From Phymorhynchus buccinoides (Eukaryota; Mollusca; Gastropoda; Neogastropoda; Raphitomidae): a stretch of DNA of 64,000 bases. The translations under genes and the position numbers were made by a program. Positions 33,281-43,856 of the stretch are shown one piece after another. Each line of letters begins with the position of its first letter. Position 1 is the first letter of the stretch. The notes under the pieces are model-generated. The model saw only the letters and a program-made list of their open reading frames with translations. It searched no databases and was not told the DNA's origin. The stretch is taken from assembly GCA_017654935.2 (NCBI GenBank), contig CM065693.1:18612367-18676366 (forward strand), given 5' to 3'.

Positions 33281-33736
33281 AGCATGTTTGGGTTTTCCGC
33301 GTGAGTATTTCTGTGTTTGCCCGTCTGTCTGTCATGCGTTCTGATTAACAACAATGAGCATGTTTGGGTTTTCCGCGTGAGTATTTCTGTGTTTGCCTGT
33401 CTGTCTGTCATGCGTTCTGATTAACAACAATGAGCATGTTTGGGTTTTCCGCGTGAGTATTTCTGTGTTTGCCCGTCTGTCTGTCATGCGTTCTGATTAA
33501 CAACAATGAGCATGTTTGGGTTTTCCGCGTGAGTATTTCTGTGTTTGCCTGTCTGTCTGTCATGCGTTCTGATTAACAACAATGAGCATGTTTGGGTTTT
33601 CCGCGTGAGTATTTCTGTGTTTGCCAGTCTGTCTGTCATGCGTTCTGATTAACAACAATGAGCATGTTTGGGTTTTCCGCGTGAGTATTTCTGTGTTTGC
33701 CTGTCTGTCTGTCATGCGTTCTGATTAACAACAAAC
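33281..33736 (+). repeat. 76-bp tandem array, six copies
   Basis: Exact 76-bp period with AGCATGTTTGGGTTTTCCGC starting at 33281, 33357, 33433, 33509, 33585 and 33661. Units are nearly identical. One diagnostic base (TTTGCC-N-GTCTGTC) reads C, T, C, T, A, T in order, implying growth by two-unit blocks. The first unit joins the 120-bp array inside the shared block AACAATGAGCATGTTTGGGT. Confidence 0.95.
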
Positions 33737-33912
33737 AAACACAAATCTAGATTGATTGCATTTCGATCAAATTTGGTATTGTGAAAACGGTGTCACCTGC
33801 AGACTTTTCTTTTGAGTGAACAACTCTTCAACAATCAATCGTCGTTCTCATTTGGGCAGCCTTTTTTTCAATCAGCAAGATCACACATCTTACAAGAAAC
33901 TATGTTTTTAAA

Positions 33913-34897
33913 GGTGGACCATGACGGATGAGTTTTTTTTGCAAGAAACACGTCGAGATCACCAGGAAAACACCCTTTACAGAGATCGCAACACTCATTT
34001 TGCTCTGGTTTCCTAGAAATCAAACCGTCAAATCGGCGATTCCTCCTTGGCGGAGATGCTGGAAGTCAAATTATTTCACTGAAAGAGAAGGCGTGTGTCG
34101 TCTCTTTTCTAATGACCGCCTTAGTTTAGACCAAATTGTTTGCACATTTTTGCAATACAAGCCTTTATTTATATATTTCTGTTAAATTCTATACAGTTTA
34201 TCTAAAGGAGTTTCGCTCACAACAAAGGAAATAGCTTCTTTTTTGTTACTGCACTACAATAAAAGAGAAAGCTTCAGCCACAACAGGATTGGCCTCCACC
34301 CACCCCATCCAAAATGGCTTCTCTCTCCGGCATCTCCGCCAAGGAGGAATTGCCGTTTTGACGATGCGTTTTTTGCCAGAAAGCAAGAAACACGTCGAGA
34401 TCACCAGGGAAAACACCCTTTACAGAGATCGCAACACTCACTTTGCTCTGGTTTCCTAGAAATCAAACCGTCAAATCGGCGATTCCTCCTTGGCGGAGGT
34501 GCTGGAAGTCAAATTATTTCAGTGAAAGAGAAGGCGTGTGTCTTCTCTTTTCTAATGGCCGCCTGAGTCGCTTAGACAAAAATCACAAAATTTCCACAAT
34601 ACAGGCCTTTTTTTTTAGTTTACCAAAAGGAGTTTCGCTCACAACAAAAGAAATAGCTCCTTTTTTTTTTAACTGCACTACAAAGAAGAAAAAGCTTCAA
34701 CCACTCTGAGTGTCCTCCACCCACCCCGTCCAAAATGGCTTCTCTCTCCGGCAACTCCGTCAAGGAGGAATCGCCGTTTTGACGGCTTGATTTCTAGGAA
34801 ACCAGAGCAAAGTGAGTGTTCCAATCCTTGCAAAGGCTGTCTTTCTGGTGATCTCGACGTGTTTCTTGCAAAAAACTAATCCGTCAGGGTGTCCCTG
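33913..34897. mobile_element. Fold-back element with duplicated module
   Basis: The outer ends are GTGGACCATGACGGATGAG and, in reverse complement, GGGACACCCTGACGGATTAG. The arm module runs GCAAGAAACACGTCGAGATC, ACCAGGAAAACACCCTTTAC, CTCTGGTTTCCTAGAAATCA, AACCGTCAAATCGGCGATTC, CTCCTTGGCGGAG. It occurs forward at 33941, inverted and partial at 34315-34375, forward again at 34383, and inverted at 34735-34880. The structure is therefore two copies of a fold-back unit with 442 bp between forward modules. No transposase is encoded. Confidence 0.8.
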
Positions 34898-35325
34898 TAA
34901 GTATATTTATTTAGATTAGGGTTTTTTTCAGTGCTATCAATGCAAATGTGTTATCTGGTGTCCATAGTAATCCTAATTTACAATGTCTGCTCTTTCATAG
35001 ACCAGTTGATGCTATAAACTAATATTTTTTGTTGTTGTTATTTGATTGAGCTGGATGAGGTTAATTGCCACATAAAGCATAATAAATGGATACACTATTC
35101 ATGAATTTAAATGGATTTCGCATTGTGCGTGGGCCTACTTGAAAACGTATTGGTATATATCTTAATTGTAGTTGCTATTGTCTTGCGTTCTTTGGCCACA
35201 AGTGATTTATACGTTTATTTTGAAACATAATTTTATATGGATGAAATTATTGAATTTTCTTTCTAGGTTGTTTTGGGGTCAAATCTCTGGACATTATTAC
35301 GAGTACTTCATAAATTATACAATTG
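34898..35325. other. No gene seen
   Basis: Unique AT-rich sequence with no pair elsewhere in the window. Confidence 0.4.
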
Positions 35326-36435
35326 GTTTTCTTTTGTGTGTTGAATGTTAAAGAGGTATCCAAAGTTAATGTCGGATATTTCTGCCCCAAATGCTATTCC
35401 CTTTTATTTGTCTGATTTTTTTTGATTTTTTTAAAAAAGTTGTTGTTGGATTTTCTTTTCGATTTTTTTTTTGATTTTTTAATTATTTGTGTTCATTTGC
35501 TTTATCGTTTTGTCACCTTATACATACATTGATAATATGTAATTAACCTTAATTTTGCATTACGATTGCACTGTATACCGACTGTAGATAGTTTTTGATG
35601 CTGTTGTTTTCTTATTCCATTACTGTTGTTGTTGTTGTTGTTGTTGATGATTATTAAGTCCAAGTTAATGCGATCATTTTTTTAGCACATTCAATCTTTC
35701 TTCGGAACTCAGCTTCCGTGTAGAGTTAGATTACGGTCAACCAAACACATAGGATATAGGTTAACATGAATTAGAAGTCTCATCTGCTTTTGGACGATAG
35801 TCAATTTTTAGACGAATCTCAAAACAAACCGGGCACAGAAATGGTCATCAACAGCAGCAGGCAGAGGAGTGGGCATGAGTACCGACCTCAAGGAGTAGCA
35901 GTTTCTTTCTGCCACTAGAGGAGGAAGGGGAACGGCCTTCCTCATCCTGCTGCTGTTGGCAACCATGGTCTGGTGGAGCTCTTGAGTCCAAGAGCGCATT
36001 GGGGGATTGGCGGGATTGTGTGTCACGATCAGAGGTGGGCGCTCGCAGGACAGTTCTTTTGGCCTGTACTGTAGTGCTTCCTGCCTTGATATACCTCTGA
36101 CTTTCTGTTCAGCTTTTCGCAATATGGACTCTCTGTAGCCCCTAGCCCTGAAGTGGCAAGTCATTTCCTGTATCCTTCTCTCAAACACCAAGTCGTCTGA
36201 GCACAGTCTCCTGAGCCTCAAGAACTGGCTGTATGGAATACCCCTGCACACGTGGCTAGGATGGCATGACCGTGGGTTCAGGAAACAGTGTGCATCAGTC
36301 GGCTTGGTGTAGAGGTCAGTCTGCAGGAAACCACCCACCAGCGAAATTGTGATGTCAAGAAAGGGCACACTGCATGGGGATGAGTGGTGTGTGAATTTGA
36401 TTGTTCTGTGAAATGAGTTCATATATATAAGGCTT
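35326..36435 (-). mobile_element. Penelope-like element fragment, tandem unit 1
   Basis: First copy of a 1.1-kb direct tandem duplication. Matching points include TTGAATGTTAAAGAGGTATC at 35341 and 36447, ACTGTAGATAGTTTTTGATG at 35581 and 36691, and GAGTTCATATATA at 36415 and 37526, giving an offset of 1106-1117 bp. The units are nearly identical. The coding portion (minus) is described separately; the rest is AT-rich with a (GTT)n at about 35626-35646. Confidence 0.85.
35808..36422 (-). pseudogene. Penelope-like reverse transcriptase, C-terminal fragment (unit 1)
   Basis: A 204-codon open frame. After an N-terminal FLDITISL strand come DLYTKPTDAHCFLNPRSCHP, the RGIPYSQFLRLRRLCSDD motif, an RGY…IL helix and SRQEAL. 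This order is characteristic of the region after the catalytic palm in Penelope-like elements and related polymerases that use a KPTD…HP…GIPYSQ.LR..R.C module. The polymerase palm with its YADD-type box is absent, because the unit boundary lies just upstream of the start. No GIY-YIG endonuclease is present. It is a 5'-truncated remnant, not a functional gene. Its own frame is uninterrupted to the stop at 35808. Confidence 0.8.
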
Positions 36436-37545
36436 TCTTTTGTGTGTTGAATGTTAAAGAGGTATCCAAAGTTAATGTCGGATATTTCTGCCCCAAATGC
36501 TATTCCCTTTTATTTGTCTGATTTGTTTGGGGGTTTTTGTTTTTAAGTTTTTGTTGTTGGGTTTTCTTTTCGATTTTTTTTGGATTTTTTAATTATTTGT
36601 GTTCATTTGCTTTATCGCTTTGTCACCTTATACATACCTTGATAATATGTAATTAACCTTAATTTTGCATTACGATTGCACTGTATACCGACTGTAGATA
36701 GTTTTTGATGCTGTTGTTTTCTTATTCCATTACTGTTGTTGTTGTTGTTGTTGTTGATGATTATTATTAAGTCCAAGTTAATGCGATCATTTTTTTTTAG
36801 CACATTCAATCTCTTTCTTCGGAACTCAGCTTCCGTGTAGAGTTAGATTACGGTCAACCAAACACTTAGGATATAGGTTAACATGAATTAGAAGTCTCAT
36901 CTGCTTTTGGACGATAGTCAATTTTTAGACGAATCTCAAAACAAACCGGGCACAGAGATGGTCATCAACAGCAGCAGGCAGAGGAGTGGGCATGAGTACC
37001 GACCTCAAGGAGTAGCAGTTTCTTTATGCCACTAGAGGAGGAAGGGGAACGGCCTTCCTCATCCTGCTGCTGTTGGCAACCATGGTCTGGTGGAGCTCTT
37101 GAGTCCAAGAGCGCAGTGGGGGATTGGCGGGATTGTGTGTCACGATCAGAGGTGGGCGCTCGCAGGACAGTTCTTTTGGCCTGTACTGCAGTGCTTCTTG
37201 CCTTGATATACCTCTGACTTTCTGTTCAGCTTTTCGCAATATGGACTCTCTGTAGCCCCTAGCCCTGAAGTGGCAAGTCATTTCCTGTATCCTTCTCTCA
37301 AACACCAAGTCGTCTGAGCACAGTCTCCTGAGCCTCAAGAACTGGCTGTATGGAATACCCCTGCACACGTGGCTAGGATGGCATGACCGTGGGTTCAGGA
37401 AACAGTGTGCATCAGTCGGCTTGGTGTCCAGTCTGCAGGAAACCACCCACCAGCGAAATTGTGATGTCAAGAAAGGGCACACTGCATGGGGATGAGTGGT
37501 GTGTGAATTTGATTGTTCTGTGAAATGAGTTCATATATACGGATC
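36436..37545 (-). mobile_element. Penelope-like element fragment, tandem unit 2
   Basis: Second copy of the 1.1-kb unit, differing by scattered point changes, a 3-bp change in the (GTT)/(ATT) block near 36735-36775, and a 5-bp deletion in the coding part. After the unit the sequence continues with GGATCAAGAATATATATACT, unrelated to the unit-1/unit-2 junction. Confidence 0.85.
37024..37531 (-). pseudogene. Penelope-like reverse transcriptase fragment (unit 2), frameshift and nonsense
   Basis: Same coding module as unit 1 (KPTDAHCFLNPRSCHP, RGIPYSQFLRLRRLCSDD). Two lesions distinguish it. A 5-bp deletion at about 37428-37432 puts the FLDITIS segment out of frame with the KPTD segment. A C-to-A change on the plus strand at 37026 creates a TAA on the minus strand that removes the last ~30 codons present in unit 1. 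Both units are non-functional, and this one decayed further after the duplication or in the sequence read. Confidence 0.8.
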
Positions 37546-38385
37546 AAGAATATATATACTAACACAGAACACAAACATGGCAAGGCATACTATTACACAT
37601 ACAGAGCTGAACACAAAGGTAGGAAAGAAGTTTATATTATGATACAAAGATAGGCTGAAGTATGGGTTTATAAAACTTGCATGCGCACATTCATAATTTG
37701 TAACTTTTTAATTTCCAAACGTATTAATAATACCCAGGAGGATAATAGACCCACCCAGTCACATTCGCATTGTTTCGGCTAACAGTAAGTAACTATTTGC
37801 TTAGGCCTGACATTAACTGACTGAAATCTATTAGAACACCACTGTTCTCCGCATCAAGTAGTAGACATAATATTAATTTTTTTCTCAAGCGGGGGGGAAA
37901 AAAGTATATTTGGCAGTCGTATCGTTAAAAAAACCCACCTCTGAAACAAGACTGCATTAGAAACGTGCACGTAACCAAAGTACCACACAAACAAATACAC
38001 AAGACGTCATTGTATTGACGAAAAAAACCCAGAACGTGTAATATTTCAACAAAAATGTTTTTTCTTAAACAACATAGACAACACAACAAGGACAATACTT
38101 CCCCTCTTCACAGTCGAGCAGTCTCCAACATCCAAATCGTTAGTCAGACTGTGTGCACTTAGCTCTGGCTGGTTGCTCGAGTGATTGTACTTTGGTTCTT
38201 TTGATTTATTCAGTGTTTATTGAATCAGCAAAAACTCTTTTTTGTGTGTTTCGTTTTGTGCTTATGCAATATCATCTAGAAGTCGTAATCCATAAAGTGT
38301 CGTTTAGTTTCAACACAAGTATAATGATTATTCTGTGTCAATGGTCTTCTTCGTATAAGTAAGCGCGCTGGCGCGCGCGTGTATC
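37546..38385. other. No gene seen
   Basis: Unique non-coding AT-rich sequence. A plus-strand open frame at 38153-38362 has no recognisable domain. Confidence 0.4.
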
Positions 38386-38388
38386 TAC

Positions 38389-38448
38389 ATGTGTGTGTGT
38401 GTTGTGTGTGCGTGTGCGTTGTGCGTCCGTGTGTGCGTGTGCGTGCGT

Positions 38449-38490
<42 letters not shown>
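38389..38490 (+). repeat. (GT)n microsatellite
   Basis: TG/GCGT-rich tract ending in about 19 uninterrupted GT units (38450-38490). Confidence 0.95.
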
Positions 38491-38493
<3 letters not shown>

Positions 38494-38576
38494 AACCACG
38501 ATTATCAGCGTGTTAAGATTGTGTGTGTCCGTTCGCTCTCTTTACTTCTATTAAAACGTGGTAACGCTATCTTCAA

Positions 38577-38958
38577 ATAGGCAAATGTTAAAAATATCCC
38601 CCTCCTCTGCCCCTTCCATTCATATCAATCAGTTTCAGGTTAGGGTTAGAATTAGGAATAGGGTTAGGGATAGGACCTAGGGTCGGTTAAATGTCAGTCT
38701 CATAGCATACCATCACTTTTTTTTAATTGTTTTAATTGTTTCGAGTTGGGGTTAGGGTTAGGAATAGGATTTGGGATAGGTTTAGGGGTAGATTTAGGGT
38801 CAGTTTAGTGTCAAACAAACAAAAATAAAAGTTGATGACTAAACTGACCCTAAACCTATCCCTAACCTTATCCTATTCCTAACCCTAACCCTAACCTGAA
38901 ACCGTCTGGAATGAATTGAAGGGGCAGAGGAGGGGGCTATTCTTAACATTTGCCTTTA
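38577..38958. mobile_element. Fold-back element with long TTAGGG-like arms
   Basis: The left arm reads AAATGTTAAAAATATCCCCC, CTCCTCTGCCCCTTCC, TTTCAGGTTAGGGTTAG, AATAGGGTTAGGGATAGG. The right arm is its reverse complement, through CCTATCCCTAACC, CTAACCCTAACCTGAAACC, GGGGCAGAGGAGGGGGCTAT and TCTTAACATTTG. The arms are about 150 bp, with extra internal TTAGGG-rich copies at 38750-38815. The total is about 380 bp. It is unrelated in outer sequence to 9753-10047, so telomere-like cores occur in two element families. Confidence 0.75.
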
Positions 38959-39145
38959 AATGAATTGTTAATGGTGTATCTTTTATGGGTATAAATTACG
39001 ATGAGTCTATTTTATTTGTTATATTGTATTGTTAAATACGACGTTTGGGTCGTATAATTGGTTTGTAAGAGACACTATTTGATCACAAACATTGTTCGGG
39101 TGATCGTCAATGATCCATTATACTACACCTCAATAATTATTCATT
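38959..39145. other. No gene seen
   Basis: Short AT-rich spacer before the polypyrimidine tract. Confidence 0.4.
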
Positions 39146-39149
39146 TGTG

Positions 39150-39297
39150 ACACAAATTCCCCCTTACCTAACCCGATCACATAGCATCTCTCTCCATCCC
39201 TCACTCTCCTCTCTCTCCCTCTCTCTCACGTCGCCTTTGATATGTATTGTGGCCTCCCTCCGATATACATTAAACCTTTTTGAATCCCCCCCCCCTC

Positions 39298-39328
<31 letters not shown>

Positions 39329-40970
39329 CCCTCTCCCCCTCTCCCCCCTCCCCCTTTCTCTCACTCGATGGGGACCCCACTCCACCCCCCCCGTCCCCCC
39401 CCCACGAAAACCCAACCCCCCCACCCACAAGACCCCCCGCCACCCTCTCCCCACCCCCTCCACCTCCCGCCTTTCCCTACTTCTGCCCCCCCCCCCCTGC
39501 GTTCTCCGCCTTCCTCTCCCTCCCTCCCCTCCCTCTCTCACCCCCTCCTCCCTTCCTTCCCCTCCGTCCCCTCCTCCCCTCTTCTCTCCCCTCTCCATCA
39601 AATCCGCAAAACCACATCCCACTCCTCCGCCCCCTCTCCGCCCCCCCCTCCCCTTTACCCCCCCTCCCTCCTCTCTCTCCTCTCTCACCACTCTCCCTCT
39701 CTCCTCTCTCTCCTTCCCTCTCTCTCTCTCCCTCCCTCCTCCTCCTCCTCCTCCCCCTCTTCACCTCCTTCCCTCCACCGTTCCTCCTCCCCCCCCCCCC
39801 TTTCTCCCCCTCCTCTCCCCCCCTCCCCCCCCTCTCCTCCTTCCCCCCCTCCCCCCCCCTCCCTCCACCTCCCCCTCCCCCCCCCTCCCCCCCCCCCCCC
39901 TCCTCCCCCCACCCCCCCCACTCCCCCCTCCCCCCCTCCTCCACCGACTCCTCACCCCCCTCTCCTCCGCCCCAACCCCGTCTCCCTCCTCTCCCTCCCC
40001 CATCTCCCCCTCCTCCCCTCTTTCCCCCCTCCCCTCGCACCTTCCCCTTCACCCTCCCGTCCCTCCCTTCTCCCGCCCCCTAGTCCCTCCTCCCGGCCTT
40101 CTCTCCCTCCCCCCTCTCGCCTTCTCCCCCTCTTCTCTCTCCGGCTCCCCTCTTCTCCCCCCTCCCCTCTCCCCTCCCTCTCTCCAACCCTCTCACCCCC
40201 CCTCCCCCCTCTTGTCCCTCTCTCTCACCCTTCCCCCCTCTTCCTTCCCCCTCCCTTTTCCATCTCTTCCGTCCCCCCCTCCTCTTCCTTTACTTTTCTC
40301 CTCTCCCTCTCTCTCACTCATACCTTCTCCCTTCATCCTCCTTACCCTCTCCTCCCCCTCCTCCCCTCCTCCCCCCCCCCCTTTCTCCCTTCCTCATCCT
40401 TTTCCTCTCTCTCTCCTCCTCCTCTCCCTTCCTCCTCTCCGTCCTTCCCTTCTCCTCCCCTCCCTCTCCTCTGCTTATTTCCTCCTCTCCCACCCCCTTC
40501 TCTGCCCTCCCTTCCCCTCCTCGCCCTCCTCTTCTCCCCCCTCCCCCTCCCTCCCCCCCCATCTCGTCCTTCCCCCTCCTCTCTCTCTCCCTCCCCCTCT
40601 CCCCCCCTCCCCCCCCCCCCCCTCCCCCCTCCCCTTCTCCTCCCCCCCTCTTCCTTCTTTCTCCCCCTACCCCTTCCCTCCTCTCTTCCTTTCCCCTCCT
40701 CTCCCCCCCCCTCCTCCCTCTCTCTCTCTCCCGCTTCCCCCACGCCCCCCTTCCCCCCCTCTCCCTCCTCTTCCCTCATCCCTTCTACCTTCCTCTCTCT
40801 GTTTGCCTCTTCTCTCTCTCCCCTCTGTTCCTCCTCCCCCCCCCCCTTCCTCCTCTCTCCCTCCCCCCCCCCCTCCTTCTCCCCTCTCTCTTTCTCCTTT
40901 CTCTCTCTTCATCTCCCCCCCCCTCTCTCTCTCGCTCCCTCTCTCTCTCATCTCCTCTCAGAGGAAGAGC
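39150..40970 (+). repeat. 1.8-kb polypyrimidine (C/T) tract
   Basis: From about 39285 to 40970 the plus strand is almost entirely C and T, with rare A or G. The pattern is irregular: CT dinucleotides, CCT and CCCT units and C runs of up to about 14. Very long open frames appear in all plus frames (up to 608 codons of Pro/Ser/Leu) and as Gly/Arg/Glu frames on the minus strand, simply because stop codons need A or G in specific places. I do not call a gene. Confidence 0.95.
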
Positions 40971-41070
40971 TAATAGTCATCTCCTCTCTCTCTCTGAAAA
41001 AACACATATGGACGAAGACCGAACGAACAACCCATGCTTTAACTACTACCTATCCATGGTCTGCCTCTCG

Positions 41071-41106
41071 TAATGTAATGTAATGTAATGTAATGTAATG
41101 TAATGT
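41071..41106 (+). repeat. (TAATG)n pentanucleotide repeat
   Basis: Seven consecutive GTAAT/TAATG units. Confidence 0.95.
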
Positions 41107-41424
41107 TATACCGTTATATTGTTATAGTGTTGTTATTGGCATATTGTCATTGTTATTAACACGTTCTTCTGGTTCATTGCTCCTCAGAAGCCCTTCCAAA
41201 TAATAATTGTGCTTCGTCTGTGTTCAACCATTTTATCCAATTTCGACACCGACTAACAGAATCGGGTCGGCCTAAATAGGCCCACAAATGTGATCATTCA
41301 ACGGTAGAAGGATAGAGGACTATTGCTTAAATAAAAACAAAACAAAGACATTTTGATTGTCTAATAATACGCAATGATATCTAAGTATCTCCCTATTTCT
41401 CTCGCTGGCGTATAACCTAGCATT
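41107..41424. other. No gene seen
   Basis: Unique non-coding spacer. Confidence 0.35.
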
Positions 41425-41853
41425 TGTGACCCAGCACTACGAATAGGGACATTAACGTGTCAAATGTCTGACCATATCCTATTCTGAGAAAATTATACAT
41501 TTGAAAACTTCAGACAATCCTCTTTCAATAAAGAACCATTTTTGTATCTTTATCTGTTCCAGAGTTATGAGCATTTAAAGTTAGTAGGGTGAGCGTCGGC
41601 CATTTTGAGAAAAGACAGTCTAAAGTCTAGCCCAGCTGAAGAAAATGCATTGACCTACTCGTTTTAAAACACTTATAAGACCATTTAGAGACCATAATAA
41701 AGATTGTCCTTTGTAAATATGAAAGATAAGATGTTAGAGAACACGAAATACCCATGACTCAAAATTGACAAAAAATGAGATTTTTGACTTTGCAAGCCTG
41801 TTGTGAGAAACTAGCCCAGCGACTTAATGTCCCTTTCGTGGTGCTGGGTCGCA
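41425..41853. mobile_element. Putative ~430-bp MITE with GACCCAGCAC ends
   Basis: The left terminus is TGTGACCCAGCACTACGAAT followed by AGGGACATTAA. The reverse complement of the right terminus is TGCGACCCAGCACCACGAAA followed by GGGACATTAAGTCGC. The inverted repeat is about 32 bp. The interior contains a second inner pair (CTAGCCCAGC near 41627 and 41811) and no open frame. The target duplication is not clear. Confidence 0.65.
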
Positions 41854-41959
41854 TTTATTATGTTGTTTTGCTTCCTTTTGCATTCTTTCATTCTTGAAAT
41901 TATGTTTATCCTATTATTAATTTGTTGCAAGCTTCATCGTAAAAAAAACACAAAACAAA

Positions 41960-42184
41960 GGGGGGGGGGGGGGGGGTGGGGTTGGGGGGGGGGGAGGGGT
42001 ATGGGGGGGGGGGGGGGGGGGGGGGGGGTGTGTGGGGGGGGGGGGGGGGGGGGGGTGGGGGGGGGTGGGGGGGGGGGGGGGGGTTGGGGGGGGGGGGGGG
42101 GGGGGGTGGGGACAGGGGGGGGGGGGGGGGGTGGGGGGGGTGTGGGGGGGGGGGGTGGGGGTGGGGGGGGGGGGGGGGGGGGGG
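41960..42184 (+). repeat. ~220-bp almost pure G tract
   Basis: G runs of 4 to 25 separated by single T or, rarely, A or C (GGGGT and GGTGG patterns). On this strand it follows the C-rich tract by 1 kb. It holds many overlapping potential G-quadruplex motifs. Glycine-rich open frames here are artefacts of composition. Confidence 0.95.
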
Positions 42185-42735
42185 TATGGTTCTTGTTTGG
42201 ATATGATTGTATAGTTAAAGTATGGTTCTTGTTTGGATATGATTTATAGTTAAAACATCTTTGTAAAAAAATGAAAAAAACACTTTACGTATTAATTTGT
42301 TAATATTAAGCATTAATATCACCTTTTTGTGCCAGTATTTCCATTATGTTTACTTTTAAAGACGCCGTAATCTGTTTCAATATTTTAACACTGTTTTCTC
42401 GATGTTCTTTTTTTTTTTTTAGAAGAAGCTTTTGTTGCCGGAGAATTGTTGTACACAATTTTGGGTTTTTTCCTGACGAGTACCTTTTTCAACAAATGTT
42501 TTCTTTACACACAGTTCAATCGTTATCAAAATGTCACCTTTAAAAAAAAAAGACATTTTGAAAAAGAAAGAAACTTGTGGATTTTTGTTGTTGTAATATC
42601 ATTGAATTCTATTGACTATCACTAATTTTGTTGATGGTTTTATGATGTTATTTGACTTGTTGTTTGGATTGTACATACCTCATTTTCGACTATATAACGT
42701 TTTTATGATCATTATTCGGATTTGTTTGTGACTCA
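42185..42735. other. No gene seen; short direct repeat beside the G tract
   Basis: TATGGTTCTTGTTTGGATAT occurs twice (42184 and 42221) directly after the G tract. The remainder is AT-rich and non-coding. Confidence 0.5.
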
Positions 42736-42739
42736 TAAC

Positions 42740-42838
42740 CTCTCTCTCTCATTCATTCGTCCATTCACTTCCTCTCTGTCTCTGTCTCTGTCTTCTCTCT
42801 CTTTCTCTCGCTCTTTCATTCATTCATTCATTCATTTA

Positions 42839-42880
<42 letters not shown>

Positions 42881-42990
42881 CCTCTCGTTCATTCATTCAT
42901 TCATTATCTATTCTCATCTCTCTCTCTCGTTCGTTCATTCATTCATTCATTATTTCATCTCATCTCTCTCTCTCGTTCATTCTCTCTCTC

Positions 42991-43026
<36 letters not shown>

Positions 43027-43102
43027 CTCTCTTACTCTCTCTATCTCTCTCTCTCGTTCTCTTAAGTTCATTTATTCTCTCTCTATCTATCTCTATCTCT
43101 TA

Positions 43103-43179
<77 letters not shown>

Positions 43180-43325
43180 CATTTATTCATTCCCCTCTCT
43201 CTCTCTCTCTCACTCTCTTCTCTCACACTCTCTCTCTCTCTACTCGCTCTCTCATTCATTCATTCATTCATTCATTTACTCTCTCTCCCTCTCTCTCTCC
43301 CTCTCTCTTTCTCCCTCCACAGCCT
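42740..43325 (+). repeat. Compound (CT)n / (ATTC)n microsatellite
   Basis: Alternating blocks of CT dinucleotide and CATT tetranucleotide (for example TTCATTCATTCATTCATT), repeated at least five times. This indicates a higher-order block made of (CT)n plus (ATTC)n. The long open frame across it is a by-product. Confidence 0.95.
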
Positions 43326-43511
43326 CGTGTCATATTTATTGTATCATTGATAGGACTGATGCAATGTTAAAAGAAGAAGGGGGAAGGATGCTGTTTTAGA
43401 AAGGAGACAAAGAGAGAGAGTAGGGCAAGGTGGAGGAACGAGAGGGGGGAGGAAGGTTGAGAGTAACCATGACTATAAACGAACACGATTTGATAAGCAC
43501 GACAGAAAGAT

Positions 43512-43520
43512 AGAGAGAGA

Positions 43521-43586
<66 letters not shown>

Positions 43587-43620
43587 AGAGGGAGAGAGAG
43601 AGGAAGAGAGAGAGAGAGAA
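43512..43620 (+). repeat. (GA)n microsatellite
   Basis: About 100 bp of GA repeats, followed by G-rich sequence to 43665. Confidence 0.95.
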
Positions 43621-43723
43621 CCACGGGCGGGGTGGGGGTGGGGTGGGGTGAGGGGGGGGTTGTTTGACACTGATTTTTTTTCTTTCAAAGACATTAAAAT
43701 CATGATCATTGAAAAATCAATCT

Positions 43724-43724
43724 G

Positions 43725-43793
<69 letters not shown>

Positions 43794-43823
43794 GTGTGTG
43801 TGTGTCGGTGTGTGTGTGTCGGG

Positions 43824-43856
<33 letters not shown>
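43724..43856 (+). repeat. (GT)n microsatellite
   Basis: About 130 bp of GT with a few TCGTG or CGGG interruptions, ending in (GTT)n. A shorter GT tract follows at 43916-43970. Confidence 0.95.

Noticed and set aside
33281..33736. CRISPR array
   Set aside because: The units are full 76-bp copies with no unique spacers, in an animal genome. It is a simple tandem repeat.
35326..37545. LTR retrotransposon with 1.1-kb LTRs
   Set aside because: The two direct repeats are adjacent with no internal region, contain a reverse transcriptase fragment, and lack TG…CA ends.
38630..38930. Interstitial telomere or chromosome fusion point
   Set aside because: TTAGGG motifs are degenerate and arranged as the two arms of a fold-back element, as in the other telomere-like elements here.
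39147..41083. Open frames of up to 608 codons on the plus strand and glycine/arginine/glutamate-rich frames on the minus strand
   Set aside because: The DNA is almost only C and T, so stop codons cannot occur. The frames overlap in several phases and have no domain, start context or periodicity of coding sequence.
41827..42249. Glycine-rich open frames across the G tract
   Set aside because: They are produced by poly-G with single T interruptions and carry no protein signal.
42722..43399. 225-codon Ser/Leu/His-rich frame
   Set aside because: It is a by-product of the (CT)n/(ATTC)n compound microsatellite.
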